Shown here in pieces: positions 1 to 6,541 of a DNA stretch of 10,542 bases (within the stretch, counting starts at the first letter, position 1; each line of letters begins with the position of its first letter). The position numbers were made by a program, and so were the translations under genes. The notes under the pieces were generated by a model that searched no databases, had not been told where the DNA came from, and was given only the letters and a program-made list of their open reading frames with translations. The stretch is from Gammaproteobacteria bacterium (GTDB taxonomy: Bacteria; Pseudomonadota; Gammaproteobacteria; Chromatiales; Chromatiaceae), in contig JAUVEG010000026.1 in NCBI GenBank assembly GCA_030594925.1, positions 1 through 10,542 on the forward strand. The letters run 5' to 3'.

Positions 1-50
1 GTACCGACGTTTACGTGCGGTTTTGTACGTTCAAATTTTTCTTTAGACAT
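1..50 (-). CDS. tuf: Elongation factor Tu, N-terminal 16 codons (partial)
   Basis: Read on the minus strand from the ATG at 50-48, the fragment encodes MSKEKFERTKPHVNVG, the characteristic N-terminus of bacterial EF-Tu, and then leaves the window. EF-Tu is the cytoplasmic GTPase that delivers aminoacyl-tRNA to the ribosome. The GTP-binding P-loop (GHVDHGKT), which normally follows at once, lies outside the window. A Shine-Dalgarno GGAG (complement of 58-61) lies seven bases upstream of the ATG and supports this start. Its position after tRNA-Tyr, tRNA-Gly and tRNA-Thr on the same strand matches the tufB copy of enterobacteria, where the tRNAs and the tuf mRNA are cotranscribed. It may be one of two tuf copies, which cannot be seen here. 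Identity is secure despite the short length because the peptide is so conserved. Confidence 0.93.
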   Translation of the reverse strand, partial: MSKEKFERTKPHVNVG

Positions 51-57
51 CACGCAT

Positions 58-61
58 CTCC
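58..61 (-). promoter_or_regulatory. Ribosome binding site of tuf
   Basis: GGAG on the minus strand, seven bases before the tuf ATG, fixes the start codon. The stretch between here and tRNA-Thr (62-205) would be the leader of the tuf message after tRNA processing. I see no clear promoter or terminator in it. Confidence 0.7.
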
Positions 62-205
62 GGATAACTTAAAAAACACTTTAGTATTCAATCAATATAA
101 TTCAATTAATCAATATTTGCGCGCTGTGCGCGCCAACCAGCCACTTCGCAGATAAACTGCCGTGTAAAAGCTCAGCCTGCTCAACAGGGAAGCTGTTGCT
201 GCATA

Positions 206-281
206 TGGAGCCCAGAAGCAGATTCGAACTGCCGACCTCACCCTTACCAAGGGTGTGCTCTACCAACTGAGCTATCTGGGC
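206..281 (-). tRNA. thrT: tRNA-Thr (anticodon GGT)
   Basis: A complete 76-nt cloverleaf can be drawn on the minus strand. The acceptor stem is GCCCAGA/TCTGGGC, the D-arm contains AGTTGGTAGA, and the anticodon stem is CACCC/GGGTG around loop TTGGTAA (anticodon GGT, Thr). The T-loop is TTCGAAT, and the 3' CCA is encoded (complement of 206-208). It is the last tRNA before tuf, like thrT upstream of tufB in E. coli. The gene symbol follows that synteny. Confidence 0.97.
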
Positions 282-345
282 GCAATTTTTCAGGATCCAG
301 GAAGAGCGAGGAGATCTCGACTCTAAAACCTCTTTCCCATCAATC

Positions 346-419
346 TGGAGCGGGTGATGGGAATCGAACCCACGTATTCAGCTTGGAAGGCTGAAGTTCT
401 ACCATTAAACTACACCCGC
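346..419 (-). tRNA. glyT: tRNA-Gly (anticodon TCC)
   Basis: A 74-nt cloverleaf on the minus strand. The acceptor stem is GCGGGTG/CACCCGC, and the anticodon stem is TCAGC/GCTGA around loop CTTCCAA (anticodon TCC, Gly). The T-loop is TTCGATT, and the 3' CCA is encoded (complement of 346-348). It is the middle gene of the Tyr-Gly-Thr-tuf cluster, about 64 bases from tRNA-Thr and about 128 bases from tRNA-Tyr. The symbol is by synteny with E. coli glyT. Confidence 0.97.
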
Positions 420-547
420 AGATTTCGCGGCCCTCTCAACAGCCCTTTCATCACTCAGCTCGTTGAAACAGTGAGTAAAAAACAACGACAAAAGACCCTT
501 GACCAGAATCACTCATGAGTGAAATCCGATGACAAAGGCATAAAATC

Positions 548-632
548 TGGTGGAGGGGGGAGGATTTGAACCTCCGAAGGCTGAGCCGTCAGATTTACAG
601 TCTGATCCCTTTGACCACTCGGGAACCCCTCC
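548..632 (-). tRNA. tyrU: tRNA-Tyr (anticodon GTA)
   Basis: An 85-nt class II tRNA with a long variable arm on the minus strand. The acceptor stem is GGAGGGG/CCCCTCC, and the anticodon stem is TCAGA/TCTGA around CTGTAAA (anticodon GTA, Tyr). The variable arm is CGGCTCAGCCTTCG, the T-loop is TTCAAAT, and CCA is encoded (complement of 548-550). It is the first gene of the tRNA-tuf unit, beginning about eight bases after the predicted transcription start. The spacer to tRNA-Gly (420-547) shows nothing I can name. Confidence 0.97.
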
Positions 633-646
633 AAAAAAGAGCGCGT

Positions 647-675
647 ATTTTGCTACAACTCAGGAGTAGTGTCAA
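647..675 (-). promoter_or_regulatory. Sigma70 promoter of the tRNA-tuf operon
   Basis: On the minus strand there is a consensus -35 hexamer TTGACA (complement of 670-675), a spacer of exactly 17 bases, and a -10 CAAAAT (complement of 647-652). A G/C-rich stretch, ACGCGC, follows immediately. The predicted start is near 640, just ahead of tRNA-Tyr. A strong -35 with a GC-rich discriminator is the known signature of growth-rate and stringently controlled stable-RNA promoters. The A/T-only run at 687-698 lies where an UP element would sit. Promoter activity is inferred from sequence alone. Confidence 0.75.
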
Positions 676-761
676 CAAGCAGGGGGTAATTATTATTTGT
701 GGACTCCAATTTTGAAGGGATATCCCTCTCATTATTCAGCAAATTCCGGCAACCGCCTTAA

Positions 762-875
762 ATTCAGTTGGCAGTTGGCAGTTGGCAGTTGGCAGTTGGC
801 AGTTGGCAGTTGGCAGAACTCTAATCGAGTCATTGCCATCTGCAACTCTTTTTTGCTGCAAACTGCCAACTGAAT
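762..875. repeat. Inverted repeat bracketing the heptamer array
   Basis: The 15 bases at 762-776 (ATTCAGTTGGCAGTT), which include the first array units, are perfectly complementary to 861-875 (AACTGCCAACTGAAT). They could form a stem with an 84-base loop holding the rest of the array. A separate 12-bp direct repeat, CAACTTTGTTTT, occurs at 881-892 and 912-923. No terminator-like U-run follows the stem in either direction. Confidence 0.8.
765..816. repeat. Heptamer tandem array, (CAGTTGG)x7 plus CAG
   Basis: Seven perfect copies of CAGTTGG run from 765 to 813, followed by a partial CAG to 816. Because the unit is seven bases, any frame through it reads a seven-residue peptide repeat every 21 bases, which explains a spurious short ORF across it. 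Single copies of the reverse complement CCAACTG occur at 866-872 and 897-903. The array lies between the tRNA operon promoter and the mobile element and has no known function that I can assign. Confidence 0.95.
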
Positions 876-918
876 ACTGACAACTTTGTTTTCCTGCCAA
901 CTGACGACCGCCAACTTT

Positions 919-1105
919 GTTTTTATGTAACTATTCAGTATGTGCGAGATCGTCGCTGCTATCGGGTATATCTACCGGAAAATGCCGTAAATACATCCAT
1001 GTAGGCTCGCTTCGGCATCCATGCCTCCGACGTTTCCTTTAGATATACCCGATAGCAGCGCCTTATTACCTCATTTGAGGAGGTACTGAATAGTTACGTT
1101 TTTAT
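919..1105. mobile_element. MITE-like element with 14-bp TIRs and 8-bp target duplication
   Basis: The element occupies 927-1097 (171 bp). Its ends are perfect 14-bp inverted repeats: GTAACTATTCAGTA at 927-940 and TACTGAATAGTTAC at 1084-1097. An exact 8-bp direct repeat GTTTTTAT flanks it at 919-926 and 1098-1105, as expected for a target-site duplication. Inside is a perfect 21-bp inverted repeat (954-974 with 1040-1060), extended by GGAAA/TTTCC at 977-981 and 1033-1037. A core at 982-1032 contains two small palindromes. It has no transposase gene, so it would be a non-autonomous element. Ends starting GTAA together with 8-bp duplications are known for the IS66 family, which makes a transposase of that family a plausible mobiliser. 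The right duplication covers the stop codon of the adjacent regulator gene without altering it. Confidence 0.85.
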
Positions 1106-2463
1106 TTACCTTTCACATCGATGCCGAGACTCTTTAATTTACGGTAGAGATGGGTGCGCTCCATACCGGCTTCCGCCGCCATCTGCGTGACATTGCGCTC
1201 ATGCTTTTCAAGTTGATAGGTCAGGTAGGCTTTTTCAAACTCCTCGCGGGCCTCGCGCAAAGGCTGGTCGAATGAGACCGCTCCCCCGCCTGCGGTATTG
1301 ACTGCTGATGCTGCGCCGATGGCAGCCTCCACCTCTTGAGCATCGATTTCATCGTCACCGCCGAGGATCAGCAGGCGCTGCACCACATTTTTCAGTTCGC
1401 GGATATTGCCCTGCCACTCGTACTGGCGCAAATAATTTTGCGCGCCAATCGTGAATTCCCGGTATGGCAGGCGCTCATGCCTGGCATAGTAGTCGGTATA
1501 GTAGTTGAGCAGATCAGGGATATCATCCGCATGCTCTCTTAACGGGGAAATATGAACCGGAACGACATTCAACTGGTAGAAGAGGTCTTCCCGAAAGCGC
1601 TGCTGGTTGACCTGTTCTTCCAGGTTATGCTGGGTCGCAGCGATGATGCGCACATCCATATGCACGGGCTCGGATCCGCCGACGCGCAGAAATGCGCCAC
1701 TGTCCAGTACGCCGACCAGCTGCGCCTGCACACCGAGGTCCATATCGGCAACCTCATCCAGAAACAGGGTTCCGCCACGCGCCTGCTCAAGGCGTCCATA
1801 CTGAATATGCTCGCCATCCTCCCGTCCAAAGAGTTCGAGTGCAGCATTGCCCGGAGCGATTGAAGAGACGACGACATCGACAAATGGGCGTTCAGCACGG
1901 TTACTGTTGGCGTGCAGATAGCGTGCATAGGTTTCACGGCCACTGCCGGGTTCACCGGTAAAAAGCACCCAGGAGTCGTGCCGGGCAATTCTTTTGACCT
2001 GCTCTTTCAAGCGCTGCGTGGAGGTGCTTCTCCCGGAAGGCTCCAGGTCTATGGCCTCATGCAGAACACTGCTGTCGCGTTTGAGGGTGCTGCTTTCAAT
2101 CGCCCTCTCGATGGTCAGCATCATCTTGGCGATACTGAGTGGTTTCTCCAGGAAGTCATAGGCTCCAAGCCGGGTTGCCTCTACGGCGGTCTCCACATTG
2201 CCATGTCCGGACATCATCACTACCGGGCTGGGCAACTCGCCGCCGCTGGACTCTTTCCACTCCTTCAGCAGTGTTATACCGTCGGTATCCGGCATCCAGA
2301 TATCCAGCAGCACCATGTCGGGGAGACGGTCCCGCAATTGCCTGCGCGCAGCCTCGGCATTCTCGGCAAGGGCGACTTCATAGCCCTCATCCTCGAGAAT
2401 ATCTTTTACGGTTTCACGGATGTCAGGCTCATCATCGATGACCAGAATGTAGGAACTCTTCAT
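1102..2463 (-). CDS. ntrX: NtrX-like response regulator with degenerate sigma54-activator AAA+ domain
   Basis: A 453-residue NtrC-family regulator, partner of the upstream kinase. Residues 1-122 form a receiver domain with acidic pocket D10/D11, phosphoacceptor D54, S85 and K107. The stretch SGHGNVETAVEATRLGAYDF is typical of the NtrX branch. Residues about 145-385 form an AAA+ domain with Walker A-like GEPGSGRE (170-177), Walker B TLFLDEV (232-238), FREDLFYQLNV (290-300) and sensor-II GNIREL (352-357). Two hallmarks are abnormal. The Walker A lysine is Arg176, and the GAFTGA loop that contacts sigma54 is missing: LELFGREDG is followed almost at once by YGRLEQA, roughly five residues short. 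A Fis-type helix-turn-helix closes the protein (about 424-446). The start ATG overlaps the kinase stop as ATGA, implying translational coupling. It probably binds DNA under phosphorylation control without activating sigma54 conventionally (inference). Confidence 0.88.
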   Translation of the reverse strand: MKSSYILVIDDEPDIRETVKDILEDEGYEVALAENAEAARRQLRDRLPDMVLLDIWMPDTDGITLLKEWKESSGGELPSPVVMMSGHGNVETAVEATRLGAYDFLEKPLSIAKMMLTIERAIESSTLKRDSSVLHEAIDLEPSGRSTSTQRLKEQVKRIARHDSWVLFTGEPGSGRETYARYLHANSNRAERPFVDVVVSSIAPGNAALELFGREDGEHIQYGRLEQARGGTLFLDEVADMDLGVQAQLVGVLDSGAFLRVGGSEPVHMDVRIIAATQHNLEEQVNQQRFREDLFYQLNVVPVHISPLREHADDIPDLLNYYTDYYARHERLPYREFTIGAQNYLRQYEWQGNIRELKNVVQRLLILGGDDEIDAQEVEAAIGAASAVNTAGGGAVSFDQPLREAREEFEKAYLTYQLEKHERNVTQMAAEAGMERTHLYRKLKSLGIDVKGK

Positions 2464-4664
2464 TCACTCTCTCGTTTGGATGGTGGTGGTATATGTCGAC
2501 AGATCTCTTCATCGGATCTCTCTTCGGGCAGGCGCACGATAACACGCGCCCCTCCCCGGGGGCGATTCATAATCCAGATACCGCCGCCATGTTCATCGAT
2601 GATCTTGCGCACGATCGCAAGTCCAAGGCCAGTGCCTTTTTGCTTGGTCGTAACGTAGGGATCGAATACCCGCTCCAGCAGTTCTGCATCAAAGCCGGGA
2701 CCACTGTCCACGACTTCCAGTTCGATAAAGTGACACTGCTTCTCCTCGCCGGTTCTGCTGCTAATACTGATCTTCCTCTGTTGCTGATCATGCACCGCCT
2801 CCTGGGCATTTTTTATGAGGTTGTGCACCACCTGCCGAAGCTTGACAGGATCTGCGAACAGGCGCGCATCCCCGGCATGCAGTGAGAGTGAAATCCCACC
2901 CTCCTCCGCCCCGTAGAGACCGACAACAGCCCGCAACAGCTGATCAAAAACCAGAGACTCTCTCTCCAGCTTCGATGGCCTGGCATAATCAGAGAATGCG
3001 TTGACCATGCGCTTCATCGCCTCCACCTGCTGAATAATGGTATTGGTGGCCCTGTCCAGCACATCGGCATCATCCAGCTGCTGCAGATATTTACGTCGTA
3101 GTCGCTCGGCTGAAAGCTGGATTGGCGTCAGCGGGTTTTTGATTTCATGCGCCAGTCTGCGTGCGACCTCCCCCCACGCGGATTCGCGCTGCGCCCTTAG
3201 CAGATCGGTAATATCGTCAAACATCAATACCAGCGCTCCCGTCGGACCCTCGGCGCTAATCAGCGAAGTGGTGCGCCAACGCAATACCTTTCTTCCCTCG
3301 TAGGTGTCCAGGGACTCCTGTCCCTGCTGTTCATGCTGCGTGGAACTGCGGATCTGCTGCACTCTCTGCAACCATGACTTCAGCAACGGCTCCTCTTCAG
3401 CCAGCGTGGTTATGCTGCAACCAACCCTGCTCTCCAGCGGGATAGTAAGAATCTTGCTCGCTGCAGAGTTGACTGTGCGTAAATCGCCTTCACTGCTGAA
3501 AGCAATCACACCTGTGGAGAGATGTTCCAGCACGGTCTGCAGGTAGGCGCGCTGATCCTCGACCTGTTTTTGGCTGCTTGCCGCAACATCCCTGGCGTGG
3601 CCAATGCGCAAGGTCATGGCGTTGAAAGAGGAGACCAGAAATTCGACTTCATCCCCGCCCTTGCGAGGCGGCAGGCGTGTGGTGTAATCCCCCTCCGCCA
3701 CGGCCCTGGTCGCTTCTCCCAGATCAATCAGCGGCGCCAGAAGCCTGCGGGCGGAGTAGATGGCCGCCCACACCGCAGTAAAAAAGCTGAACAGCAGCAC
3801 CATCAACAGCGCCAGCGAAAAGGTGATCTTCAGGGACTTTTGCAGATAGTTGAGCCGCTGATAGTTTTCAAAGGCCCCCTGCACCTTGTCGCTGAGGCCG
3901 CTGATACGTTCAGGAGTCGGGAAGATCCCCTGCAGATAGAATGATTCGATGCGATCCATCACCACCACACGCAGGTGCAGCAATCCCTCGTCACCATAGG
4001 GGGTCAGGCCGACGTAAGCTCCCGCCAAAGCCACCTGGCGCAAAATGGCGCTATTTGGCGTATCAGCCATGAGGATGCCGGGATTAATATTTCTGGATGC
4101 AACAATTTGTCCATTCACATCCAGCACTGTGAGTTCCGTGGCGCCGCTGCGGCCGCGCAGTTCGCCCAGATAGACGATCAGACCGTCCTCCCCCCGTTCA
4201 GCAATTTCACTCTTCAACTCCTGGGTCTGATGCAGCAGATAACGCTTCTGCAGATCCATGGATGCCTTGCCGAGTGACAGGGAGTCCTGCATCGCCTGGT
4301 CGATCTGCACGTCAAACCAGCCGTCGATGCCGCGCAGCAGAAATTGCATGGAGTAGAAGTAGACGACTGCCACCGGCAGCAGCGACAGCAGCACAAACAG
4401 CGACACCATGCGCATGGTCAGACGCGCTCCAGGCTGATTTGCCCGGTATGCCCTGATCAGCCTGGCCAGGCTGGCGCCGATCACCACCAGCAGGATCAGA
4501 AGCCCCAGAATGTTGAAGATCAGCAGCGGAATATAGAGCTGGTTAAGATTCTCCTCATTCTGTACAGCGCCGCTCATCAGGTGCAGTGACACCAGCAGCC
4601 CGGCAAGCAGAGCAACTGCCAGCAACAGCCTGATGCCAGCCTTCTTTACTGATGAAGCGGCCAT
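2460..4664 (-). CDS. ntrY: NtrY-like membrane sensor histidine kinase
   Basis: A 734-residue inner-membrane kinase that should phosphorylate the NtrX-like regulator encoded directly downstream. Three hydrophobic segments lie near the N-terminus (about 11-31, 44-66, 86-108). A roughly 170-residue region, probably periplasmic, ends at a fourth segment (about 281-303). A HAMP linker (about 304-357), a PAS domain (about 372-485) and the catalytic core follow. The H-box is RRLAHEIKNPLTPIQLSAE with phospho-acceptor His506. The N-box is HNLIKNAQEAV (Asn619), the G1 box DSGPGF (653-658), then FDPYVTTKQKGTGLGLAIV. This order and the HEIKNPLTPIQLSAERL signature are typical of NtrY. The start overlaps the DUF4390 gene by 19 bases and the stop overlaps the regulator start by four. 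In known systems NtrYX responds to nitrogen, redox or envelope cues; the signal here is unknown. Confidence 0.93.
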   Translation of the reverse strand: MAASSVKKAGIRLLLAVALLAGLLVSLHLMSGAVQNEENLNQLYIPLLIFNILGLLILLVVIGASLARLIRAYRANQPGARLTMRMVSLFVLLSLLPVAVVYFYSMQFLLRGIDGWFDVQIDQAMQDSLSLGKASMDLQKRYLLHQTQELKSEIAERGEDGLIVYLGELRGRSGATELTVLDVNGQIVASRNINPGILMADTPNSAILRQVALAGAYVGLTPYGDEGLLHLRVVVMDRIESFYLQGIFPTPERISGLSDKVQGAFENYQRLNYLQKSLKITFSLALLMVLLFSFFTAVWAAIYSARRLLAPLIDLGEATRAVAEGDYTTRLPPRKGGDEVEFLVSSFNAMTLRIGHARDVAASSQKQVEDQRAYLQTVLEHLSTGVIAFSSEGDLRTVNSAASKILTIPLESRVGCSITTLAEEEPLLKSWLQRVQQIRSSTQHEQQGQESLDTYEGRKVLRWRTTSLISAEGPTGALVLMFDDITDLLRAQRESAWGEVARRLAHEIKNPLTPIQLSAERLRRKYLQQLDDADVLDRATNTIIQQVEAMKRMVNAFSDYARPSKLERESLVFDQLLRAVVGLYGAEEGGISLSLHAGDARLFADPVKLRQVVHNLIKNAQEAVHDQQQRKISISSRTGEEKQCHFIELEVVDSGPGFDAELLERVFDPYVTTKQKGTGLGLAIVRKIIDEHGGGIWIMNRPRGGARVIVRLPEERSDEEICRHIPPPSKRESE

Positions 4665-5242
4665 TCACTCCACCCGCTCGACATATCCCAGTCCGAGTCA
4701 ATATAGGCCATCGGACGCATCGGCAGCGGCAAGCTGTTGATGTCGAGCGCTGCCTTGATCTCCACTTGATAGCTCTTCTGCGCATCCAGTTTGCCTGCCT
4801 CGACAATTGCGATCTGCCTCAATTCGCCCAGATTGGAGAAGAGTGATTTCCACGAAACAAAATTCCGCTGATTTTGATTGTGATCACTGGAGATTTCATA
4901 CAGCGACGAAAGCGGCCGGTAGCGCAGCTGAAAGCGAATTTTGCGCTTTGTAAGCGCACGCTCAAACCAGCCAAGCCAGCTGTCAGACTCCCTCACCTTC
5001 ACTGTCACTACGAAGGTCAGGGGAATGCCGTTTTTTAATGCCTCGATCACAGTGTCAGTCGGAAAATAGTCGATATCTGCATCCAGAAGATAGCTTTTAT
5101 CACTTTCCCACAGCGTCACATCCCTGACAGTGACCCCGCCAGCGGCGGCATCGACAGTCAGCAGCATCAGCATGCTCATCAACAGTAGCGGGGCGAAACC
5201 AGCTGTGAGGCGGGCAAAGCGGCCCTCGTTCCGTCTATACAT
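4646..5242 (-). CDS. DUF4390 family exported protein
   Basis: A 198-residue protein with a basic N-terminus and a hydrophobic stretch (about 12-32) ending in DAAAGG, which looks like a signal peptide with cleavage near residue 35. The mature part contains the segment LLDADIDYFPTDTVIEALKN (about 52-71) followed by GIPLTFVVTVKV, which I recognise as the DUF4390 family. Members lie between rsmB and ntrY in many gammaproteobacteria. No enzymatic motif is visible and the function is unknown. Location in the periplasm next to a sensor kinase with a large periplasmic region suggests, only by context, a role in signal input or envelope homeostasis. The start directly abuts the rsmB stop (TGAATG), with an AGGGA ribosome site inside the end of rsmB. 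The 3' end overlaps the kinase start by 19 bases. Confidence 0.85.
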   Translation of the reverse strand: MYRRNEGRFARLTAGFAPLLLMSMLMLLTVDAAAGGVTVRDVTLWESDKSYLLDADIDYFPTDTVIEALKNGIPLTFVVTVKVRESDSWLGWFERALTKRKIRFQLRYRPLSSLYEISSDHNQNQRNFVSWKSLFSNLGELRQIAIVEAGKLDAQKSYQVEIKAALDINSLPLPMRPMAYIDSDWDMSSGWSEWPLHQ

Positions 5243-6541
5243 TCAGCGTTTCCCTAATAGCGCATAGTAAAAACCATCCATGTGCGACTCGCCCGGCAAT
5301 ATCTGCCAGCCTGCTGACTGCTTGTCTCCCACAGCCAGTGCAATAGCCTGCTCCCTGGCATCTTCATGCCTGGCCAGAAAAGCCTCTATCTGCTGCTGAT
5401 TCTCTTCCGGCAGCAGGGAACAGGTCACATAGAGCAGCACCCCGCCGGATTTCAGCAGCGGCCACACGGATTCAAGAATTTGCTGCTGACGCCGAGCCAG
5501 CGACTCAACATCACCGGCTTTCCTCAATAGCTTGATATCAGGGTGGCGGCGAATCACTCCGGTGGCGGAACAGGGAACATCCAGCAGTATGCGCTCATAA
5601 CTGCGGTCACGCCACTCGCCATGCTGCTGAGAGACATCGCCTGTCATCAGGCGCGCCTGTTGCCCCAGGCGCTGCAAATTCTCCTCGACGCGCTGCAGCC
5701 GCACGGCATCGACATCCATTGCTGTGACATTGGCATCGGGCTGACGCTCAAGAATGTGTGTCGTTTTTCCGCCGGGGGCCGCACAGGCATCAAGCACCTC
5801 GTCACCAGGCTGGGCATCGAGCAGCATTGCGGCAAACTGCGCACCCGCATCCTGCACCGAAAGATAGCCGGAGGAAAACCCGGGCAGCAATTCAACAGCC
5901 GCCGGTTTCTCCAGCATCAATGCCGAATCGATCTGTGCAAACGCATGCGCCGCCACTCCTGCAGAAGCCAACTCCGCAATCGCAGCTTCGACACTGCTTT
6001 TACTGCAATTCACCCTCAATGTCATCGGTGGACGTTGCAGATAGCTCTCCGCTATCTGACGCCACTCTCCAGGCCACGCCTGCTGTAGACGCTGCAGCAA
6101 CCACTGCGGCATGGAAAGCTGTGCAGCATCACTGGAATCCAATTGTTGCAGCAGGCTCTGCTGCTCACGCAGGAAACGCCGCAATACCGCATTCGTCAGG
6201 CTTTTCGCCCAGCCTTTTCTCAGTTTCCCGGTTGCTGCAACAGTTTCAGATACCGCTGCATGCGCCGGAATCCGGGTATGCAGCAGTTGATAGAGTCCGG
6301 CCAGCATCAAGGCGTGAATGACTCTCTGTGATGATTTGATCGGTTTATCCAGCAACAGCTTCAACAGGGCGTCGAGTTGAAAATACCAGCGACACACTCC
6401 ATAGGATATCTCTGCAGTGAGCGCTCTCTCCTTCTCCGGAAGTCTGTCGGCAACACTCTGCAACGCACTCTCCAGGTTGCGCCCCTGCAATACCTGCTGA
6501 ATCACCATGGCGCTGGCTACACGTGAGTCAAGTGCGGCCAT
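5243..6541 (-). CDS. rsmB: 16S rRNA (cytosine-967 C5) methyltransferase RsmB
   Basis: A 432-residue cytoplasmic enzyme that transfers methyl from S-adenosylmethionine to C5 of cytosine 967 of 16S rRNA. Residues 1 to about 135 form a NusB-like RNA-binding domain (ALTAEISYGVCRWYFQLD, then an LMLAGLYQLL helix). The Rossmann methyltransferase domain carries the SAM motif LDACAAPGGKT (250-260), the acidic binding residue in AMDVDAVRL, motif IV DVPCSATGVIRRHPD (Cys324) and motif VI YVTCSLLPEEN (Cys374). In this family the motif VI cysteine is the nucleophile and the motif IV cysteine aids product release, so both are present. Length and the C-terminal DGFYYALL are normal. Its ATG overlaps the fmt stop by one base (TAATG), with AGGGAA upstream as the ribosome site. 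Confidence 0.97.
   Translation of the reverse strand: MAALDSRVASAMVIQQVLQGRNLESALQSVADRLPEKERALTAEISYGVCRWYFQLDALLKLLLDKPIKSSQRVIHALMLAGLYQLLHTRIPAHAAVSETVAATGKLRKGWAKSLTNAVLRRFLREQQSLLQQLDSSDAAQLSMPQWLLQRLQQAWPGEWRQIAESYLQRPPMTLRVNCSKSSVEAAIAELASAGVAAHAFAQIDSALMLEKPAAVELLPGFSSGYLSVQDAGAQFAAMLLDAQPGDEVLDACAAPGGKTTHILERQPDANVTAMDVDAVRLQRVEENLQRLGQQARLMTGDVSQQHGEWRDRSYERILLDVPCSATGVIRRHPDIKLLRKAGDVESLARRQQQILESVWPLLKSGGVLLYVTCSLLPEENQQQIEAFLARHEDAREQAIALAVGDKQSAGWQILPGESHMDGFYYALLGKR

Noticed and set aside
765..816. CRISPR array
   Set aside because: The repeats are contiguous 7-mers with no spacers, and no cas genes are present.
732..914. 60-residue minus-strand ORF across the heptamer array
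   Set aside because: Its peptide repeat (CQLPTAN) is a by-product of translating a 7-bp tandem repeat. It has no ribosome site and no recognisable domain.
954..1060. Intrinsic terminator for ntrX
   Set aside because: The stem is long enough, but no T-run follows it on the minus strand, and the terminal repeats and target duplication are better explained by a mobile element.
1912..2658. 248-residue plus-strand ORF
   Set aside because: It lies antisense to the well-supported ntrX and ntrY genes and crosses their junction. The peptide shows no domain and looks like a codon-bias shadow.
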